In this document: positions 1 through 9,285 of the stretch, piece by piece
Layout: each line of letters starts with the position of its first letter
Position numbering within the stretch: the first letter of the stretch is position 1
DNA from: Maribacter caenipelagi
GTDB taxonomy: Bacteria > Bacteroidota > Bacteroidia > Flavobacteriales > Flavobacteriaceae
Assembly (NCBI RefSeq): GCF_004364175.1
Contig: NZ_SNZW01000013.1
Span: forward strand, 548,726 to 612,725
Direction of reading: 5' to 3'
Length of the DNA stretch: 64,000 nt
Notes under the pieces: generated by a model
What the model was told of the DNA's origin: nothing
Databases searched by the model: none
The model's input: only the letters and a program-made list of their open reading frames with translations
Position numbers and translations under genes: made by a program

Positions 1-67
1 TGTTAGCTTGTGCTTGTACTAAGAAAGTAGAGAAGAAAAGAGCGGTTAAAATAATAATTGACTTCAT
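1..67 (-). CDS. Partial secreted small protein, tandem paralogue
   Basis: Only the first 22 codons are inside the window; the gene continues off the left edge. The visible residues form a complete Sec signal peptide (MKS, hydrophobic core, then VQAQA). They are almost identical to the start of the 86-residue protein encoded at 471-731. The two genes lie in the same orientation with colinear upstream DNA (constant offset of 664 bases), so this is one unit of a tandem duplication. The function is unknown. The mature part cannot be read here, so it is not possible to say whether the paralogues diverge after the signal peptide. Confidence 0.8.
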   Translation of the reverse strand, partial: MKSIIILTALFFSTFLVQAQAN

Positions 68-103
68 AATATTTGTTTTACACTGCTAAAGTACAGGGAT
101 GAA

Positions 104-155
104 TAAACATATTTTGAAGCACGTCGTTGGGCGCCATTTATCTATAGACGAATGG
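104..155 (-). promoter_or_regulatory. Putative promoter and palindromic operator, copy 1
   Basis: On the minus strand a -7-like element TATGTTTA lies at 104-111. It is a near match to the Bacteroidota consensus TAnnTTTG. An imperfect 22-base palindrome lies at 134-155, with outer arms CCATT/AATGG around a perfect TCTATAGA core. The palindrome centre is 37 bases upstream of the -7 centre, a position compatible with an activator site. The same arrangement recurs at 768-819, and a close relative of the palindrome occurs at 63627-63647. The regulator is unknown. Confidence 0.45.
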
Positions 156-470
156 TAAATTAGGTTCGGTTATTAACTTGTTGAGGTTTGGAATGTGTGG
201 TGAAAATTGTTGTTGGATATTCGCTCAGCATCCGTGAGTATTGATATGGTGGAGTATTTCAATTCTTATTCCGAAAAGTTACTGAAAACAATATACCAAG
301 ACCAGTGGTAGTTATTTGGAATTAAAAGCAGTAGGTAATGCGTTCAACTTGCCGGACTCGGTAATCTGTTATGAATTATGATTTGTTTTAAGACGAATTA
401 GTAAAAAGTAGGTTTTGGTAAGAAATGGTTAGGTATATGTTTGGGGCGAAAAGGGTGTTTAAAAATTGAA
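156..470. other. Intergenic region without recognised genes
   Basis: About 315 bases separate the upstream region of the first small secreted-protein gene from the 3' end of the second. I see no convincing reading frame, tRNA or strong terminator hairpin here. The stretch is presumably spacer left by the tandem duplication. Confidence 0.5.
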
Positions 471-731
471 TTAAGAAAGTTTAGCGTTGTTCATTTTTGT
501 TGTGAATTCTAAAGCCTTGATCACTCTGTTGTTTTTGTTCTTGTACAATCTTGCAACTTCGATTGTGTTTTCAGTTTCGATTGTTGGAACAGAAATATCA
601 TTACTTTCAATTGTTTGAACCATCTCTACTTGTGTAGTTTCGATCTCTAAAGAAACATTCTCGTTGTTAGCTTGCGCTTGTACTAAGAAAGTAGAGAAGA
701 AAAGAGCGGTTAAAAGGATAATTGATTTCAT
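471..731 (-). CDS. Small secreted protein, function unknown (86 aa)
   Basis: I do not recognise the family. Residues 1-21 are a clear Sec signal peptide ending in AQA, so the mature protein has about 65 residues and is exported. The mature N-terminal half is acidic and rich in Glu, Thr, Val and Ile (NENVSLEIETTQVEM). The C-terminal third is basic (ARLYKNKNNRVIKALEF). No cysteines or lipobox are visible. A second copy begins at position 67 and runs off the window edge, with duplicated promoter-proximal DNA. The palindrome shared with a polysaccharide locus at 63.6 kb suggests, as inference only, a surface or matrix-related role. Confidence 0.75.
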   Translation of the reverse strand: MKSIILLTALFFSTFLVQAQANNENVSLEIETTQVEMVQTIESNDISVPTIETENTIEVARLYKNKNNRVIKALEFTTKMNNAKLS

Positions 732-821
732 AATATTTGTTTTACACTGCTAAAGTACAGTGATGAACAAACATATTTTGCCGCTCATAGTCGGGCAGCA
801 TTTAACTGTAGACGAATGGTA
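665..821. repeat. Direct repeat of positions 1-157 (tandem gene duplication)
   Basis: Positions 665-821 align without gaps to 1-157, at about 90 percent identity by eye. The repeat covers the signal-peptide codons, the 5' untranslated region, the -7 element and the palindrome. The coding and -7 parts are best conserved. The spacer between the -7 element and the palindrome is the most diverged, while the palindrome itself stays similar, which suggests selection on the site. Confidence 0.8.
768..819 (-). promoter_or_regulatory. Putative promoter and palindromic operator, copy 2
   Basis: The minus strand carries TATGTTTG at 768-775, an exact match to the Bacteroidota -7 consensus TAnnTTTG, 37 bases upstream of the start codon. 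The palindrome at 798-819 keeps the half site ATTCGTCTA. Its centre is again 37 bases from the -7 centre. No TTG is visible at -33, which fits an activator-dependent promoter. A further half-site-like string, AATCGTCTACGG, follows at 828-839. Confidence 0.45.
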
Positions 822-886
822 AAAATCAATCGTCTACGGTTTATGTAGATGTAAAATGTATTCGGAATTTAAAGGGTTGATGGGGG

Positions 887-2758
887 CTAACCTTCCATTA
901 ATGCTGAAAGCTCAAACCAGCGTTCGGTCTTACTCTCAATAGTGTCAGTTACTTCTTTAAGTTTTATACCTAGGTCTTTAATATCATCGCCACTTAATGA
1001 ATCATCAGTGAACTTCTCTTGAAGCGTAACTTTCTTTTTTTCTAATTTTTGAATTTCGCGCTCTAGTTTTTTAAATTCCTGTTGGTCTGCGTAAGATATT
1101 TTTGGTGAAGCATCTGGTTCTTTCCAGCTAGTCTTTGGGGCACTTTGAACTTCTTTCTGTTCGCGTTTCTCTAATATCTGACTGTCTTCGTACGCTCTGT
1201 AATCTGAATAGTTACCTGGAAAATCCTCTACAACCGCATCACCCCTAAATACAAATAGGTGGTCTACAATCTTGTCCATAAAGTAACGGTCGTGAGATAC
1301 CACCATTAAACATCCTTGAAAATCCATTAAGAAGCTTTCCAGTACATTTAGCGTTACAATATCTAAATCGTTGGTAGGCTCATCTAATATTAAGAAGTTC
1401 GGATTCTGAATTAATATGGTACATAAGTATAGTCGCTTACGCTCACCACCACTAAGTTTATTAACGAAATCGTATTGCTTTTTTCGGTCGAATAGAAAAC
1501 GTTCCAATAGCTGTTGTGCAGAAATCTGTTTTCCTTTCATTAAAGGAATGTAATCTCCGAATTCACGAATAACATCAATTACCTTTTGACCTTCTTTTAT
1601 TTCAATACCTTTTTGGGTGTAATAACCAAATTTGATTGTTTCCCCAACAATTACTTTACCGCTATCTGGTTGGTCGCGGCCACTAAGAATATTTAGAAAG
1701 GTAGATTTACCGGTACCGTTTTTACCAATGATCCCAATACGCTCTCCTTTTTGAAATACATATTCGAACTTATCTAGAATTGGTTTGCCAGGGAAGGATT
1801 TAGAAATCTTATGAAGTTCAAGAATTTTACTTCCCACACGTTCCATATTCAACTCTAGCTGAACCTGGTGATCTTTTCTACGCTGGCTTGCTTTGTCTTT
1901 AATTACGGCAAAATCATCAATTCTCGATTTAGATTTGGTCGTACGGGCTTTTGGCTGCCTACGCATCCAGTCTAATTCTTTTTTAAAAAGTAATTCTGTT
2001 TTATGTTGCTCTGTGGCTTCTTGCTCTATACGGGCTTCTTTCTTTTCTAAATAGTAAGAATAGTTTCCTTTATATGGATAAAGTTTTCCGTTTTCAAGCT
2101 CGATAATTTCATTACATACACGCTCTAGAAAGTAACGGTCGTGCGTTACCATAAATAGCGTCATGTTCTCTTTTGCGAAGAATTCTTCTAACCATTCGAT
2201 CATTTCTAAATCTAAATGGTTGGTCGGCTCATCTAATACTAAAAGATCTGGTTTGTTGATAAGTGCATTGGCAAGTGCCAAACGTTTCTTTTGTCCACCA
2301 GAGAGTTTGCCTACCTTGGCATCTAAATCGTCTAATTTTAGCTTCGAAAGAATCTGTTTATATTGGGTTTCAAAATCCCAAGCTTCAAAACGATCCATCG
2401 CATCAAATGCTTTTTGGTAAGCATCTGCATCTTCGGGGTTTAGTAATGCCTTTTCGTAATTGGCCAATACTGTCAATACCTCATTGTCTGAAGCGAAAAT
2501 AGTTTCCTCTACGGTTAAGTTCGGATCCATTACCGGCTCTTGAGCTAAAAAGGAAACTCGCGTAGATTTACGGTAGTTTACCTGACCAGAATCGGGAGTG
2601 TCAGCTCCTGACAATATATTAAGTATAGAAGTCTTTCCTGTACCGTTTTTAGCGATTAGAGCAATTTTTTGGTCTTTATTGATCCCAAAAGATAGGTTAT
2701 CAAAAAGAACATTTTCGCCATAGGATTTCGAAATATTTTCAACGGTAAGTAGATTCAT
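887..2758 (-). CDS. ABC-F family ATP-binding protein (Uup-like)
   Basis: This soluble protein has two ABC ATPase domains and no membrane segments, as expected of ABC-F translation factors. The first domain shows Walker A KNGTGKTS (about residues 37-44), signature LSGGQKKR (about 152-159) and Walker B LLVLDEPTNHLD. The second shows GKNGTGKST, LSGGERKR and ILDEPTNDLD. The linker between them is basic and helical (RRQPKARTTKSKSR), as in ribosome-contacting ABC-F proteins. The last 70 residues form the charged coiled coil typical of Uup, and the 623-residue length also fits Uup. ABC-F proteins of this group act on ribosomes; a DNA-related role has also been proposed for Uup. The exact substrate state is not known. 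Confidence 0.93.
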   Translation of the reverse strand: MNLLTVENISKSYGENVLFDNLSFGINKDQKIALIAKNGTGKTSILNILSGADTPDSGQVNYRKSTRVSFLAQEPVMDPNLTVEETIFASDNEVLTVLANYEKALLNPEDADAYQKAFDAMDRFEAWDFETQYKQILSKLKLDDLDAKVGKLSGGQKKRLALANALINKPDLLVLDEPTNHLDLEMIEWLEEFFAKENMTLFMVTHDRYFLERVCNEIIELENGKLYPYKGNYSYYLEKKEARIEQEATEQHKTELLFKKELDWMRRQPKARTTKSKSRIDDFAVIKDKASQRRKDHQVQLELNMERVGSKILELHKISKSFPGKPILDKFEYVFQKGERIGIIGKNGTGKSTFLNILSGRDQPDSGKVIVGETIKFGYYTQKGIEIKEGQKVIDVIREFGDYIPLMKGKQISAQQLLERFLFDRKKQYDFVNKLSGGERKRLYLCTILIQNPNFLILDEPTNDLDIVTLNVLESFLMDFQGCLMVVSHDRYFMDKIVDHLFVFRGDAVVEDFPGNYSDYRAYEDSQILEKREQKEVQSAPKTSWKEPDASPKISYADQQEFKKLEREIQKLEKKKVTLQEKFTDDSLSGDDIKDLGIKLKEVTDTIESKTERWFELSALMEG

Positions 2759-2774
2759 GTAAAGTAACTTGATT

Positions 2775-3956
2775 TTATTTTTTAGTTAAATATGTACTCT
2801 TAAAATAATAGATGAGATATAGATAACGGATAGCTAATGCTAATAATACGATGATTAGTAATATGGAAAACACTTGAATTTTAAACATCCACAGGATACC
2901 AGTGATGCCCAATAATATGGTTAAAAATATGATGTAAGTGATCATCCACGACGGAATTTGCTTTTTAATCATCATAAATGCTATTATAATATTCGGAGCA
3001 AATGCCCACAAAGAGTTAAAATTAGCTTTTGTTGCTAAATGGTCTGTGGCAAACCATAGAAAAAGAATGAGAATACCAGCTAATCCCGTTATTGCGAATA
3101 GTCCGAAGTCCAACCATTTATTTCTTCGTAAGTTTTTATAATCGGTATAGGTGATATAGCCAACCAATGCAAGTAAAATACAAAGCCAGAATAGTGGGGT
3201 TAAAAATAGCGGATACCGGTATTCCTGTTCAGGTATATCTAATATGACGGATTCCTTTGTTACTATCGGCTTACCGTCTAGTGTGGTATGCTTCATTTGC
3301 TCATACACATAAATTGGTAAGAACAAATGTTCATGTGGGGTTGCTTCTCTGTCAATTACCGAACCTAAAGCAAGGTCAATGCCGAAATTAGACCACGAAT
3401 TCGGATTCAACTTCAAACGGATTAACTCTCGAAATGTGAGTTGGTTTTCTAAATAATCGTAGTCAAATTTGAATGTGCTCCCTAAAGTTTTTTCAAATAC
3501 CATAGGTATTCTAGTAGCACAGTTGTCGAACAAAAAATCGTATTTATATTTTTTGTTTTCGGGTAATAAGTTGTGTTCTAGAAAAGTAACAATCTGGTTG
3601 CGTTGTTCTAAATTGACATCTAAAACTTGCTCTATAATCCAGCGTTTTTCTTGTTGGTAAGAATAATCGAAGTATTTAAACGGAATTCTAGAAATAGTGT
3701 ATGATAATTTACCTCTGGTAAAATTTAAATAGAAATTAGGGTCTTCAAAATCATATGTTCCATAACCGTAAACTTCATCAATGCCTAAAGTTGGGTCTTG
3801 TAGTCGTATGGCGCTATGTCCGAATTTAGCAGCTAAGTCTTCACCTGTACCTACGGTCAATAAACTGATTTTTGATAATGGAGACAGTTGTGCATTTTGA
3901 GCATGTGCCCAAAATGCAGTAAAAAGTAGAATTAAAAACGTGATTTTTTTGAACAT
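2775..3956 (-). CDS. DUF4105 (Lnb N-terminal domain-like) membrane protein
   Basis: The start at 3956 gives a protein beginning MFKKITFLILLF, a signal peptide ending at AHA. An upstream in-frame start nine codons earlier would add a charged stretch before the signal and is less likely. The first 190 mature residues match DUF4105: GHSAIRLQDP, YGYGTYDF, and DFLFDNCATR with a conserved Asn-Cys. This domain resembles papain-like NlpC/P60 peptidases and the N-terminal part of lacto-N-biosidase Lnb. The C-terminal 130 residues contain about four transmembrane helices. The protein is probably anchored with its domain in the periplasm. The substrate is unknown. It lies 16 bases from the ABC-F gene in the same direction. 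Confidence 0.85.
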   Translation of the reverse strand: MFKKITFLILLFTAFWAHAQNAQLSPLSKISLLTVGTGEDLAAKFGHSAIRLQDPTLGIDEVYGYGTYDFEDPNFYLNFTRGKLSYTISRIPFKYFDYSYQQEKRWIIEQVLDVNLEQRNQIVTFLEHNLLPENKKYKYDFLFDNCATRIPMVFEKTLGSTFKFDYDYLENQLTFRELIRLKLNPNSWSNFGIDLALGSVIDREATPHEHLFLPIYVYEQMKHTTLDGKPIVTKESVILDIPEQEYRYPLFLTPLFWLCILLALVGYITYTDYKNLRRNKWLDFGLFAITGLAGILILFLWFATDHLATKANFNSLWAFAPNIIIAFMMIKKQIPSWMITYIIFLTILLGITGILWMFKIQVFSILLIIVLLALAIRYLYLIYYFKSTYLTKK

Positions 3957-4076
3957 ACTTTTACTAGCGCATAGCAGCTGCAAAGATGCGAATAATAACA
4001 GACTTCACAGATATTGCTTTTTTATAATTTTATGTCAATTAACAATTTCAGTAAAGAGCTGTTTGATAGAAATATA

Positions 4077-4101
4077 AAAGCCACCTCTTGAGGTGACTTT
4101 T
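4077..4101 (-). terminator. Rho-independent terminator after pyruvate carboxylase gene
   Basis: A perfect six-base stem CACCTC/GAGGTG with a two-base loop (4082-4095) is flanked by A and T runs on both sides. It lies 33 bases beyond the pyc stop codon on the minus strand. Confidence 0.75.
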
Positions 4102-4127
4102 TAAATATATTATCTACAATTTAATGG

Positions 4128-7100
4128 CTATTCAATAGTCACAATCAAATCGTCTTGTTTTACCATACTGCCTTCTTTTAGACTCACAGAAGTAACCGTT
4201 CCCGCTTTAAAAGAAGTTACAGTAGTCTCCATTTTCATGGCTTCAATTACAAATAAAGGATCGTTCTCTTTTATGGTCTGACCTTTTTTGACCAATACCT
4301 TATATAAAGAACCTTGCAACGGAGCACCAATTTGGTTCGGGTTTTCTAAATCTATCTTTTCATTAGATTCGATCTTAAGATTTAAAGAAGTATCTAGAAC
4401 ATCAACAAATCTATTCTCTCCGTTTACTTGAAAGAATACGGTTCGCAATCCTTGTTCATTAGGTATGCCGACAGAAAGTAACCTTACAATTACTGTTTTA
4501 CCCGGTTCTAACTCTATTAAGGTTTCTTCACGAAGTTTCATACCGAAGAAGAAATGCTTTGTTTGTACCAGCGCTAAATTGCCATACAACTTATAGTTCT
4601 CATGGGCTTTTTCAAACACTTTAGGGTATAGGGTATATGAAAGAAAATCTTCCATTTCAATAGCACGCGTAAAGCCTTTTTGAAACTTCTTTTTAAAGGC
4701 TTTAAATTCCTTATCAAAATCAGTTGGTGCTAAATGTGTATTTGGTCTATTGGTGTATGGTTTTTTGTTCTTAAGAATGATTTTCTGAAGTTTCTTTGGG
4801 AACCCGCCAACAGGCTGACCTAAATCTCCCATGAAAAAACTGATTACAGAATCTGGGAAAGATATTTCTTCACCACGAGTCATAACATCTTCTGTAGTTA
4901 AATCGTTGGTTACCATGAATATTGCCATGTCTCCAACTACTTTTGAACTGGGCGTTACTTTAATTAGGTTACCAAAGAGTTTATTTACCTCGGCATACAT
5001 GGTTTTTACTTCTTCGAATCGGTCACCTAAACCTAAAGCAGTTGCTTGTGGTCGCAAGTTCGAATATTGTCCGCCAGGTATTTCATGTGAATATACCTCT
5101 GCTGTACCCGCTTTTAATCCCGATTCAAAAGGGTAGTACAATTCTCTTGTATCTTCCCAGAAGTTAGAAAACTGATTGAGTTTCAGCATATCAAATTCAT
5201 GTGCTCGTGGCTGATTCTTCATCATCTCAACTACCGAGTTGAAGTTCGGTTGAGAGGTTAATCCAGATAATCCGCCTAAAGCGACATCAATCACATCAAC
5301 ACCAGCTTCAATTGCTTTCAAGTAGGTTGTCGTCTGTAAAGAAGAGGTGTCATGCGTGTGTAAATGTATTGGTACTTTTACCGTGTCTTTTAACGCTAAA
5401 ACCAATTCAGTAGCAGCATAAGGTTTTAATAGACCTGCCATATCTTTTATAGCGATCATATGTGCACCTGCGTTTTCTAAATCTTTCGCTAGCTGTGTAT
5501 AATATTTTAGATTGTATTTTGTTTCGTTAACATCTAGTATATCGCCAGTATAGCTTAAAGCTGCTTCGGCAATACCACCAGTTTTATTACGTACATAATT
5601 AATACTTGGTTCCATTGCTTTTACCCAGTTCAACGAATCGAAAATTCTAAAAATATCTACGCCGTTCTCCCAAGATTTCTCAACGAACTTTTCAATTAAA
5701 TTGTCAGGGTATGCTTTGTAGCCAACTCCGTTAGAACCACGAAGTAGCATTTGAAATAATATATTCGGTATTGCTTTACGTAGTTCGCGTAAACGTGTCC
5801 ATGGACTCTCATGTAAGAAACGCATGCAAACATCGAAGGTTGCGCCACCCCAAACTTCCATACTAAAGGTATTTGGGTGATTCTTTGCATAACTTTCTGC
5901 GACACGTAACATATCATAAGTACGCATTCTCGTTGCCAATAGAGATTGGTGTGCATCACGCATGGTGGTATCTGTAAAATGAATCTTCTTTTCATCCATT
6001 AACCATGCACAAAATTTCTCGGGACCCATTTCGGTCAGCATATCTTTTGTTCCCTTCGGATGTGCTTCTAGCGGATTGAATTTAGGAACTTTCGGATTTC
6101 TGAAAATTTTGTTCTGATCAATATACTTAACATCAGAATTGCCGTTTACAATTACTTCTGCTAAAAAATTAACCACTTTTGATGTTCTATCTTGCGGTAA
6201 TTTAATCTTGAATAGGGCAGGGGTGTTCTGAATAAAATTGACCGTTACCTTACCGTCTTTGAACGTTGGGTGCTGAATAACATTCTGTAGAAAATGAATA
6301 TTGGTTTTAACTCCTCTAATTCTAAATTCCTTTAATGCACGTACCATTTTTCGGGTAGCGCCATCTAAGGTTCTACCGTGAGACGATACCTTTACTAGCA
6401 TCGAGTCAAAAAACGGACTCACCTGATAGCCTTGATATATACTGCCGGCATCTAAACGAATTCCCATACCAGAGGCACTTCTATACGTCGTTACAGTACC
6501 GTAATCGGGAGTAAAGTTATTGTCTGGGTCCTCTGTGGTTAAACGACATTGTAAAGCAAAACCATAAGTGGCAATGGTTTCTTGACCGTAAATTTTTATT
6601 TGCTGGCTATCTAATTTATAATTGCCGGCAACGAATATCTGTGTTTTTACCAAGTCAATACCGGTAACCATTTCTGTAACCGTATGTTCTACCTGTATTC
6701 TTGGGTTTACTTCAATAAAATAAATGTTGTCATTAGGGTCTACTAAAAACTCTACCGTTCCAATATTGTTATAGTTCACCTCTTTGGCAATGCTAACTGC
6801 ATATTTGTAAAGATTCTGTTTTACTTCTTCACCAACATTATGCGAAGGTGCAATCTCTACCACTTTTTGGTGACGACGTTGCACAGAACAATCGCGTTCG
6901 TGTAGATGACGAATATTGCCGTGGTTATCAGCAACAATTTGTACTTCAATATGCTTTGGGTCTTCTACATATTTCTCTAGAAACATGGTGTCATCACCGA
7001 AAGCATTTAAAGCTTCGTTTCTAGCAGAATCAAAATTCATTTCTAAGTCTTCATCTTTTCTAATGATTCGCATACCACGACCACCACCGCCAGAGGCAGC

Positions 7101-7580
7101 TTTTAGCATTAGAGGATATCCAATTGTTGCAGCTTCGGACAGTGCAACCTTAAGCGAGGTTAATTTCTTCTTGTTGCTCTCAATAATAGGTACGTTACAT
7201 TTTACGGCAACTTTCTTGGCAGTAATTTTATCACCTAGGGCATCCATTACTTTTGGATCCGGACCAATGAAAATGATATCGTTTGCAGCACATTGTCTTG
7301 CAAATTCTGAGTTTTCAGATAAGAATCCGTAACCTGGGTGAATGGCATCTACGTTTTTAGCTTTTGCCAATGCTATAATCTGCGGAATATCCAAATAAGG
7401 TTTTAATGGCTGATTATCTTCACCAATTTGGTAAGACTCGTCTGCTTTATTTCGGTGCTGAGAATAGCGATCCTCATAAGTGTAAATGGCAACTGTTTTA
7501 ATGTTTAGCTCAGTACAGGCTCGTAATACACGAATTGCAATTTCACTTCTGTTCGCTACTAAAACCTTTTTAATCTTCAT
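4128..7580 (-). CDS. pyc: Pyruvate carboxylase
   Basis: A single 1150-residue chain carries all pyruvate carboxylase domains, the usual length for the alpha4 enzyme. It catalyses ATP- and biotin-dependent carboxylation of pyruvate to oxaloacetate, which replenishes the TCA cycle. The biotin carboxylase domain (about 1-450) has ATP-grasp glycine loop GGGGRGMRI and the EVNPRIQVEHTVTE motif. The carboxyltransferase domain (about 530-800) begins with DTTMRDAHQSLLATRMRT. The biotinyl domain at the C-terminus has EAMKMET, with the biotin lysine at about residue 1116. The gene stands alone, opposite in direction to pssA, with its own terminator. Confidence 0.97.
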   Translation of the reverse strand: MKIKKVLVANRSEIAIRVLRACTELNIKTVAIYTYEDRYSQHRNKADESYQIGEDNQPLKPYLDIPQIIALAKAKNVDAIHPGYGFLSENSEFARQCAANDIIFIGPDPKVMDALGDKITAKKVAVKCNVPIIESNKKKLTSLKVALSEAATIGYPLMLKAASGGGGRGMRIIRKDEDLEMNFDSARNEALNAFGDDTMFLEKYVEDPKHIEVQIVADNHGNIRHLHERDCSVQRRHQKVVEIAPSHNVGEEVKQNLYKYAVSIAKEVNYNNIGTVEFLVDPNDNIYFIEVNPRIQVEHTVTEMVTGIDLVKTQIFVAGNYKLDSQQIKIYGQETIATYGFALQCRLTTEDPDNNFTPDYGTVTTYRSASGMGIRLDAGSIYQGYQVSPFFDSMLVKVSSHGRTLDGATRKMVRALKEFRIRGVKTNIHFLQNVIQHPTFKDGKVTVNFIQNTPALFKIKLPQDRTSKVVNFLAEVIVNGNSDVKYIDQNKIFRNPKVPKFNPLEAHPKGTKDMLTEMGPEKFCAWLMDEKKIHFTDTTMRDAHQSLLATRMRTYDMLRVAESYAKNHPNTFSMEVWGGATFDVCMRFLHESPWTRLRELRKAIPNILFQMLLRGSNGVGYKAYPDNLIEKFVEKSWENGVDIFRIFDSLNWVKAMEPSINYVRNKTGGIAEAALSYTGDILDVNETKYNLKYYTQLAKDLENAGAHMIAIKDMAGLLKPYAATELVLALKDTVKVPIHLHTHDTSSLQTTTYLKAIEAGVDVIDVALGGLSGLTSQPNFNSVVEMMKNQPRAHEFDMLKLNQFSNFWEDTRELYYPFESGLKAGTAEVYSHEIPGGQYSNLRPQATALGLGDRFEEVKTMYAEVNKLFGNLIKVTPSSKVVGDMAIFMVTNDLTTEDVMTRGEEISFPDSVISFFMGDLGQPVGGFPKKLQKIILKNKKPYTNRPNTHLAPTDFDKEFKAFKKKFQKGFTRAIEMEDFLSYTLYPKVFEKAHENYKLYGNLALVQTKHFFFGMKLREETLIELEPGKTVIVRLLSVGIPNEQGLRTVFFQVNGENRFVDVLDTSLNLKIESNEKIDLENPNQIGAPLQGSLYKVLVKKGQTIKENDPLFVIEAMKMETTVTSFKAGTVTSVSLKEGSMVKQDDLIVTIE

Positions 7581-7973
7581 TTTTTGGCAATGTATTTAAT
7601 GGTTAGTGTTTTTGAATTTTTGTTATAAAACTTGATTTTTTATCTGAAATTGTTACAAAGTCTTTAATGTAATTCTAATATATCAACTAAACAATACTAT
7701 GCGTGCATAATATTTTTCATTTAAGCACTAATTTGTGATAGGTCCTCTGAAAAGTTAGTTCTTAATTTCAACACGATAGGCTTAAGTGGTTGTAAATTTG
7801 AGGGTTATCTAGTATTAATTTGCTTTAGTAATTTTGCTATTTTTCAAAATATAGATGGACTTCTAGCTTTTTAGATAGGAATACCACTACGACCATATAA
7901 TTATCTTAATTTAGAGGAATAATTGCCAAGAGGCATTGAACCATTTTGCATTTATGACATTAGACCAATTATC
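7581..7973. other. Divergent promoter region between pyc and pssA
   Basis: About 390 AT-rich bases separate two divergent genes, so promoters for both must lie here. One exact -7 match, TAAATTTG, occurs on the plus strand at 7793-7800, but no -33 TTG is correctly spaced from it. I see no hairpin or small gene that I would support. Confidence 0.5.
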
Positions 7974-8711
7974 ATGAAAAAGCACATTCCTAATTTTATC
8001 ACCTTATTAAATGTTTTCTGCGGCTGTGTGGCTACCATGTTCGCTGTCATGAATAGATTAGAACTTGCTGCAATTTTTGTTGCGCTAGGTATTTTCTTTG
8101 ACTTTTTTGACGGATTAGCTGCGCGTGTTTTAGATGTAAAAAGCGAACTAGGTTTGCAGTTAGATTCTTTGGCAGATATGATTACTAGCGGACTCGTACC
8201 TGGTATTGTAATGTTTCAATTATTGGCAATGTCACAAACTAGTGGGTGGGGAGATAGTTCTCACTTTTTTATGGAAGATGGTAAATTTCAATACATACAC
8301 TTGGTACCTTTATTAGGTTTTATCATCACCATGGCATCGGGTTATCGATTGGCGAAATTCAATATTGATGAAAATCAGACGTCATCTTTTATCGGTTTGC
8401 CAACTCCTGCAAATGCGCTTTTAATTTTATCATTACCATTAATCCTTTTGTATCAAAATAATGACTTCTTAAATAGTATTATTCTCAATCAATGGTTTTT
8501 AATTATTCTAACATTGGTAAGTGCCTATTTGTTAAATGCTAATTTAGCTTTGTTTGCATTGAAATTTAAAAATACTAGCTTTAAGGATAATGCTATGCGG
8601 TATATCTTTATCATTATTAGTTTGGTGTTAATTGTAACCATGAAATTCATGGCTATTCCTTTAATTATTCTGTTTTATGTAGTAAGTTCTGTTATACAAG
8701 AGAGACTTTAA
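7974..8711 (+). CDS. pssA: CDP-diacylglycerol-serine O-phosphatidyltransferase
   Basis: The enzyme makes phosphatidylserine from CDP-diacylglycerol and serine, the first step to phosphatidylethanolamine. The ATG at 7974 gives 245 residues starting MKKHIPNFITLLN, which matches the family; an in-frame TTG 17 codons upstream would add an unlikely hydrophilic leader. The CDP-alcohol phosphotransferase motif is complete: DGLAAR, then G eight residues on, then two aspartates (LDSLAD), about residues 42-67. Several hydrophobic helices mark an integral inner-membrane protein. The 'N-F-I-T-L-L-N' opening and overall length fit the membrane-type PssA of Bacteroidota. Confidence 0.93.
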   Translation: MKKHIPNFITLLNVFCGCVATMFAVMNRLELAAIFVALGIFFDFFDGLAARVLDVKSELGLQLDSLADMITSGLVPGIVMFQLLAMSQTSGWGDSSHFFMEDGKFQYIHLVPLLGFIITMASGYRLAKFNIDENQTSSFIGLPTPANALLILSLPLILLYQNNDFLNSIILNQWFLIILTLVSAYLLNANLALFALKFKNTSFKDNAMRYIFIIISLVLIVTMKFMAIPLIILFYVVSSVIQERL

Positions 8712-8737
8712 TATTACATTAAATAGGAAGAAGCATT

Positions 8738-9250
8738 ATGGAAAATGAAGAATATGAATATTGGTTAAGCGGTCCTATACCCAATGTACCAAATTTGTTG
8801 CAACCCGCAGCACACGCATTGTTGCAAAGTGATCGAGAGTTAAAGAAATACACTGAAGATTTCCCTAAGGAATTATTATGGGCGAAAACCGCGGGTAGAG
8901 CTTCCGTTGGTTTCCATATGAATCATATCACTGGGGTGTTGGATAGAATGATCACCTATGCAAAAGGCGAATCTCTTACCGAAGAACAATTTCAATTTTT
9001 AAAAAAGGAAGGTGCCTTTGATATGAACACAGAGGTTACCCATTTGCAGGAGCAATTTTCTGCAAAAATAGCTGAAGCGCTAACATACTTTCGAACCATT
9101 CCTGAAAGTACACTTACCGAGAAAAGAACGGTGGGTAGAAAGAAATTACCGTCTACCGTAATCGGACTACTATTTCACGCAGCGGAACATAGCCAAAGAC
9201 ATATGGGTCAGTTATTGGTGACCGTTAGCGTACTGCAGTCAAAGATTTGA
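8738..9250 (+). CDS. DinB-like (DUF664/DfsB-type) four-helix protein
   Basis: The 170-residue protein has the DinB/YfiT-like layout of a four-helix bundle with three metal-binding histidines: one in the second helix (GFHMNHITGVLDRM) and a pair near the C-terminus (HAAEHSQRHMGQL). Relatives include metal-dependent thiol transferases and proteins induced by DNA damage in Bacillus. The reaction of this member cannot be read from sequence. It lies 26 bases after pssA and may share its transcript. A weak hairpin (TTTGAT/ATCAAA, 9244-9266) follows the stop codon. Confidence 0.85.
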   Translation: MENEEYEYWLSGPIPNVPNLLQPAAHALLQSDRELKKYTEDFPKELLWAKTAGRASVGFHMNHITGVLDRMITYAKGESLTEEQFQFLKKEGAFDMNTEVTHLQEQFSAKIAEALTYFRTIPESTLTEKRTVGRKKLPSTVIGLLFHAAEHSQRHMGQLLVTVSVLQSKI

Positions 9251-9285
9251 TTATTTTTTTATCAAATGAGTGTAAAAAGTAATAA

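Noticed and set aside
6916-7332. Plus-strand frame of 138 codons
   Set aside because: Antisense to the biotin carboxylase part of pyc; composition is low-complexity and has no domain.
7793-7800. Exact TAnnTTTG match proposed as the pssA promoter
   Set aside because: It is 170 bases before the start codon and lacks a spaced TTG, so the match alone is too weak in AT-rich DNA.
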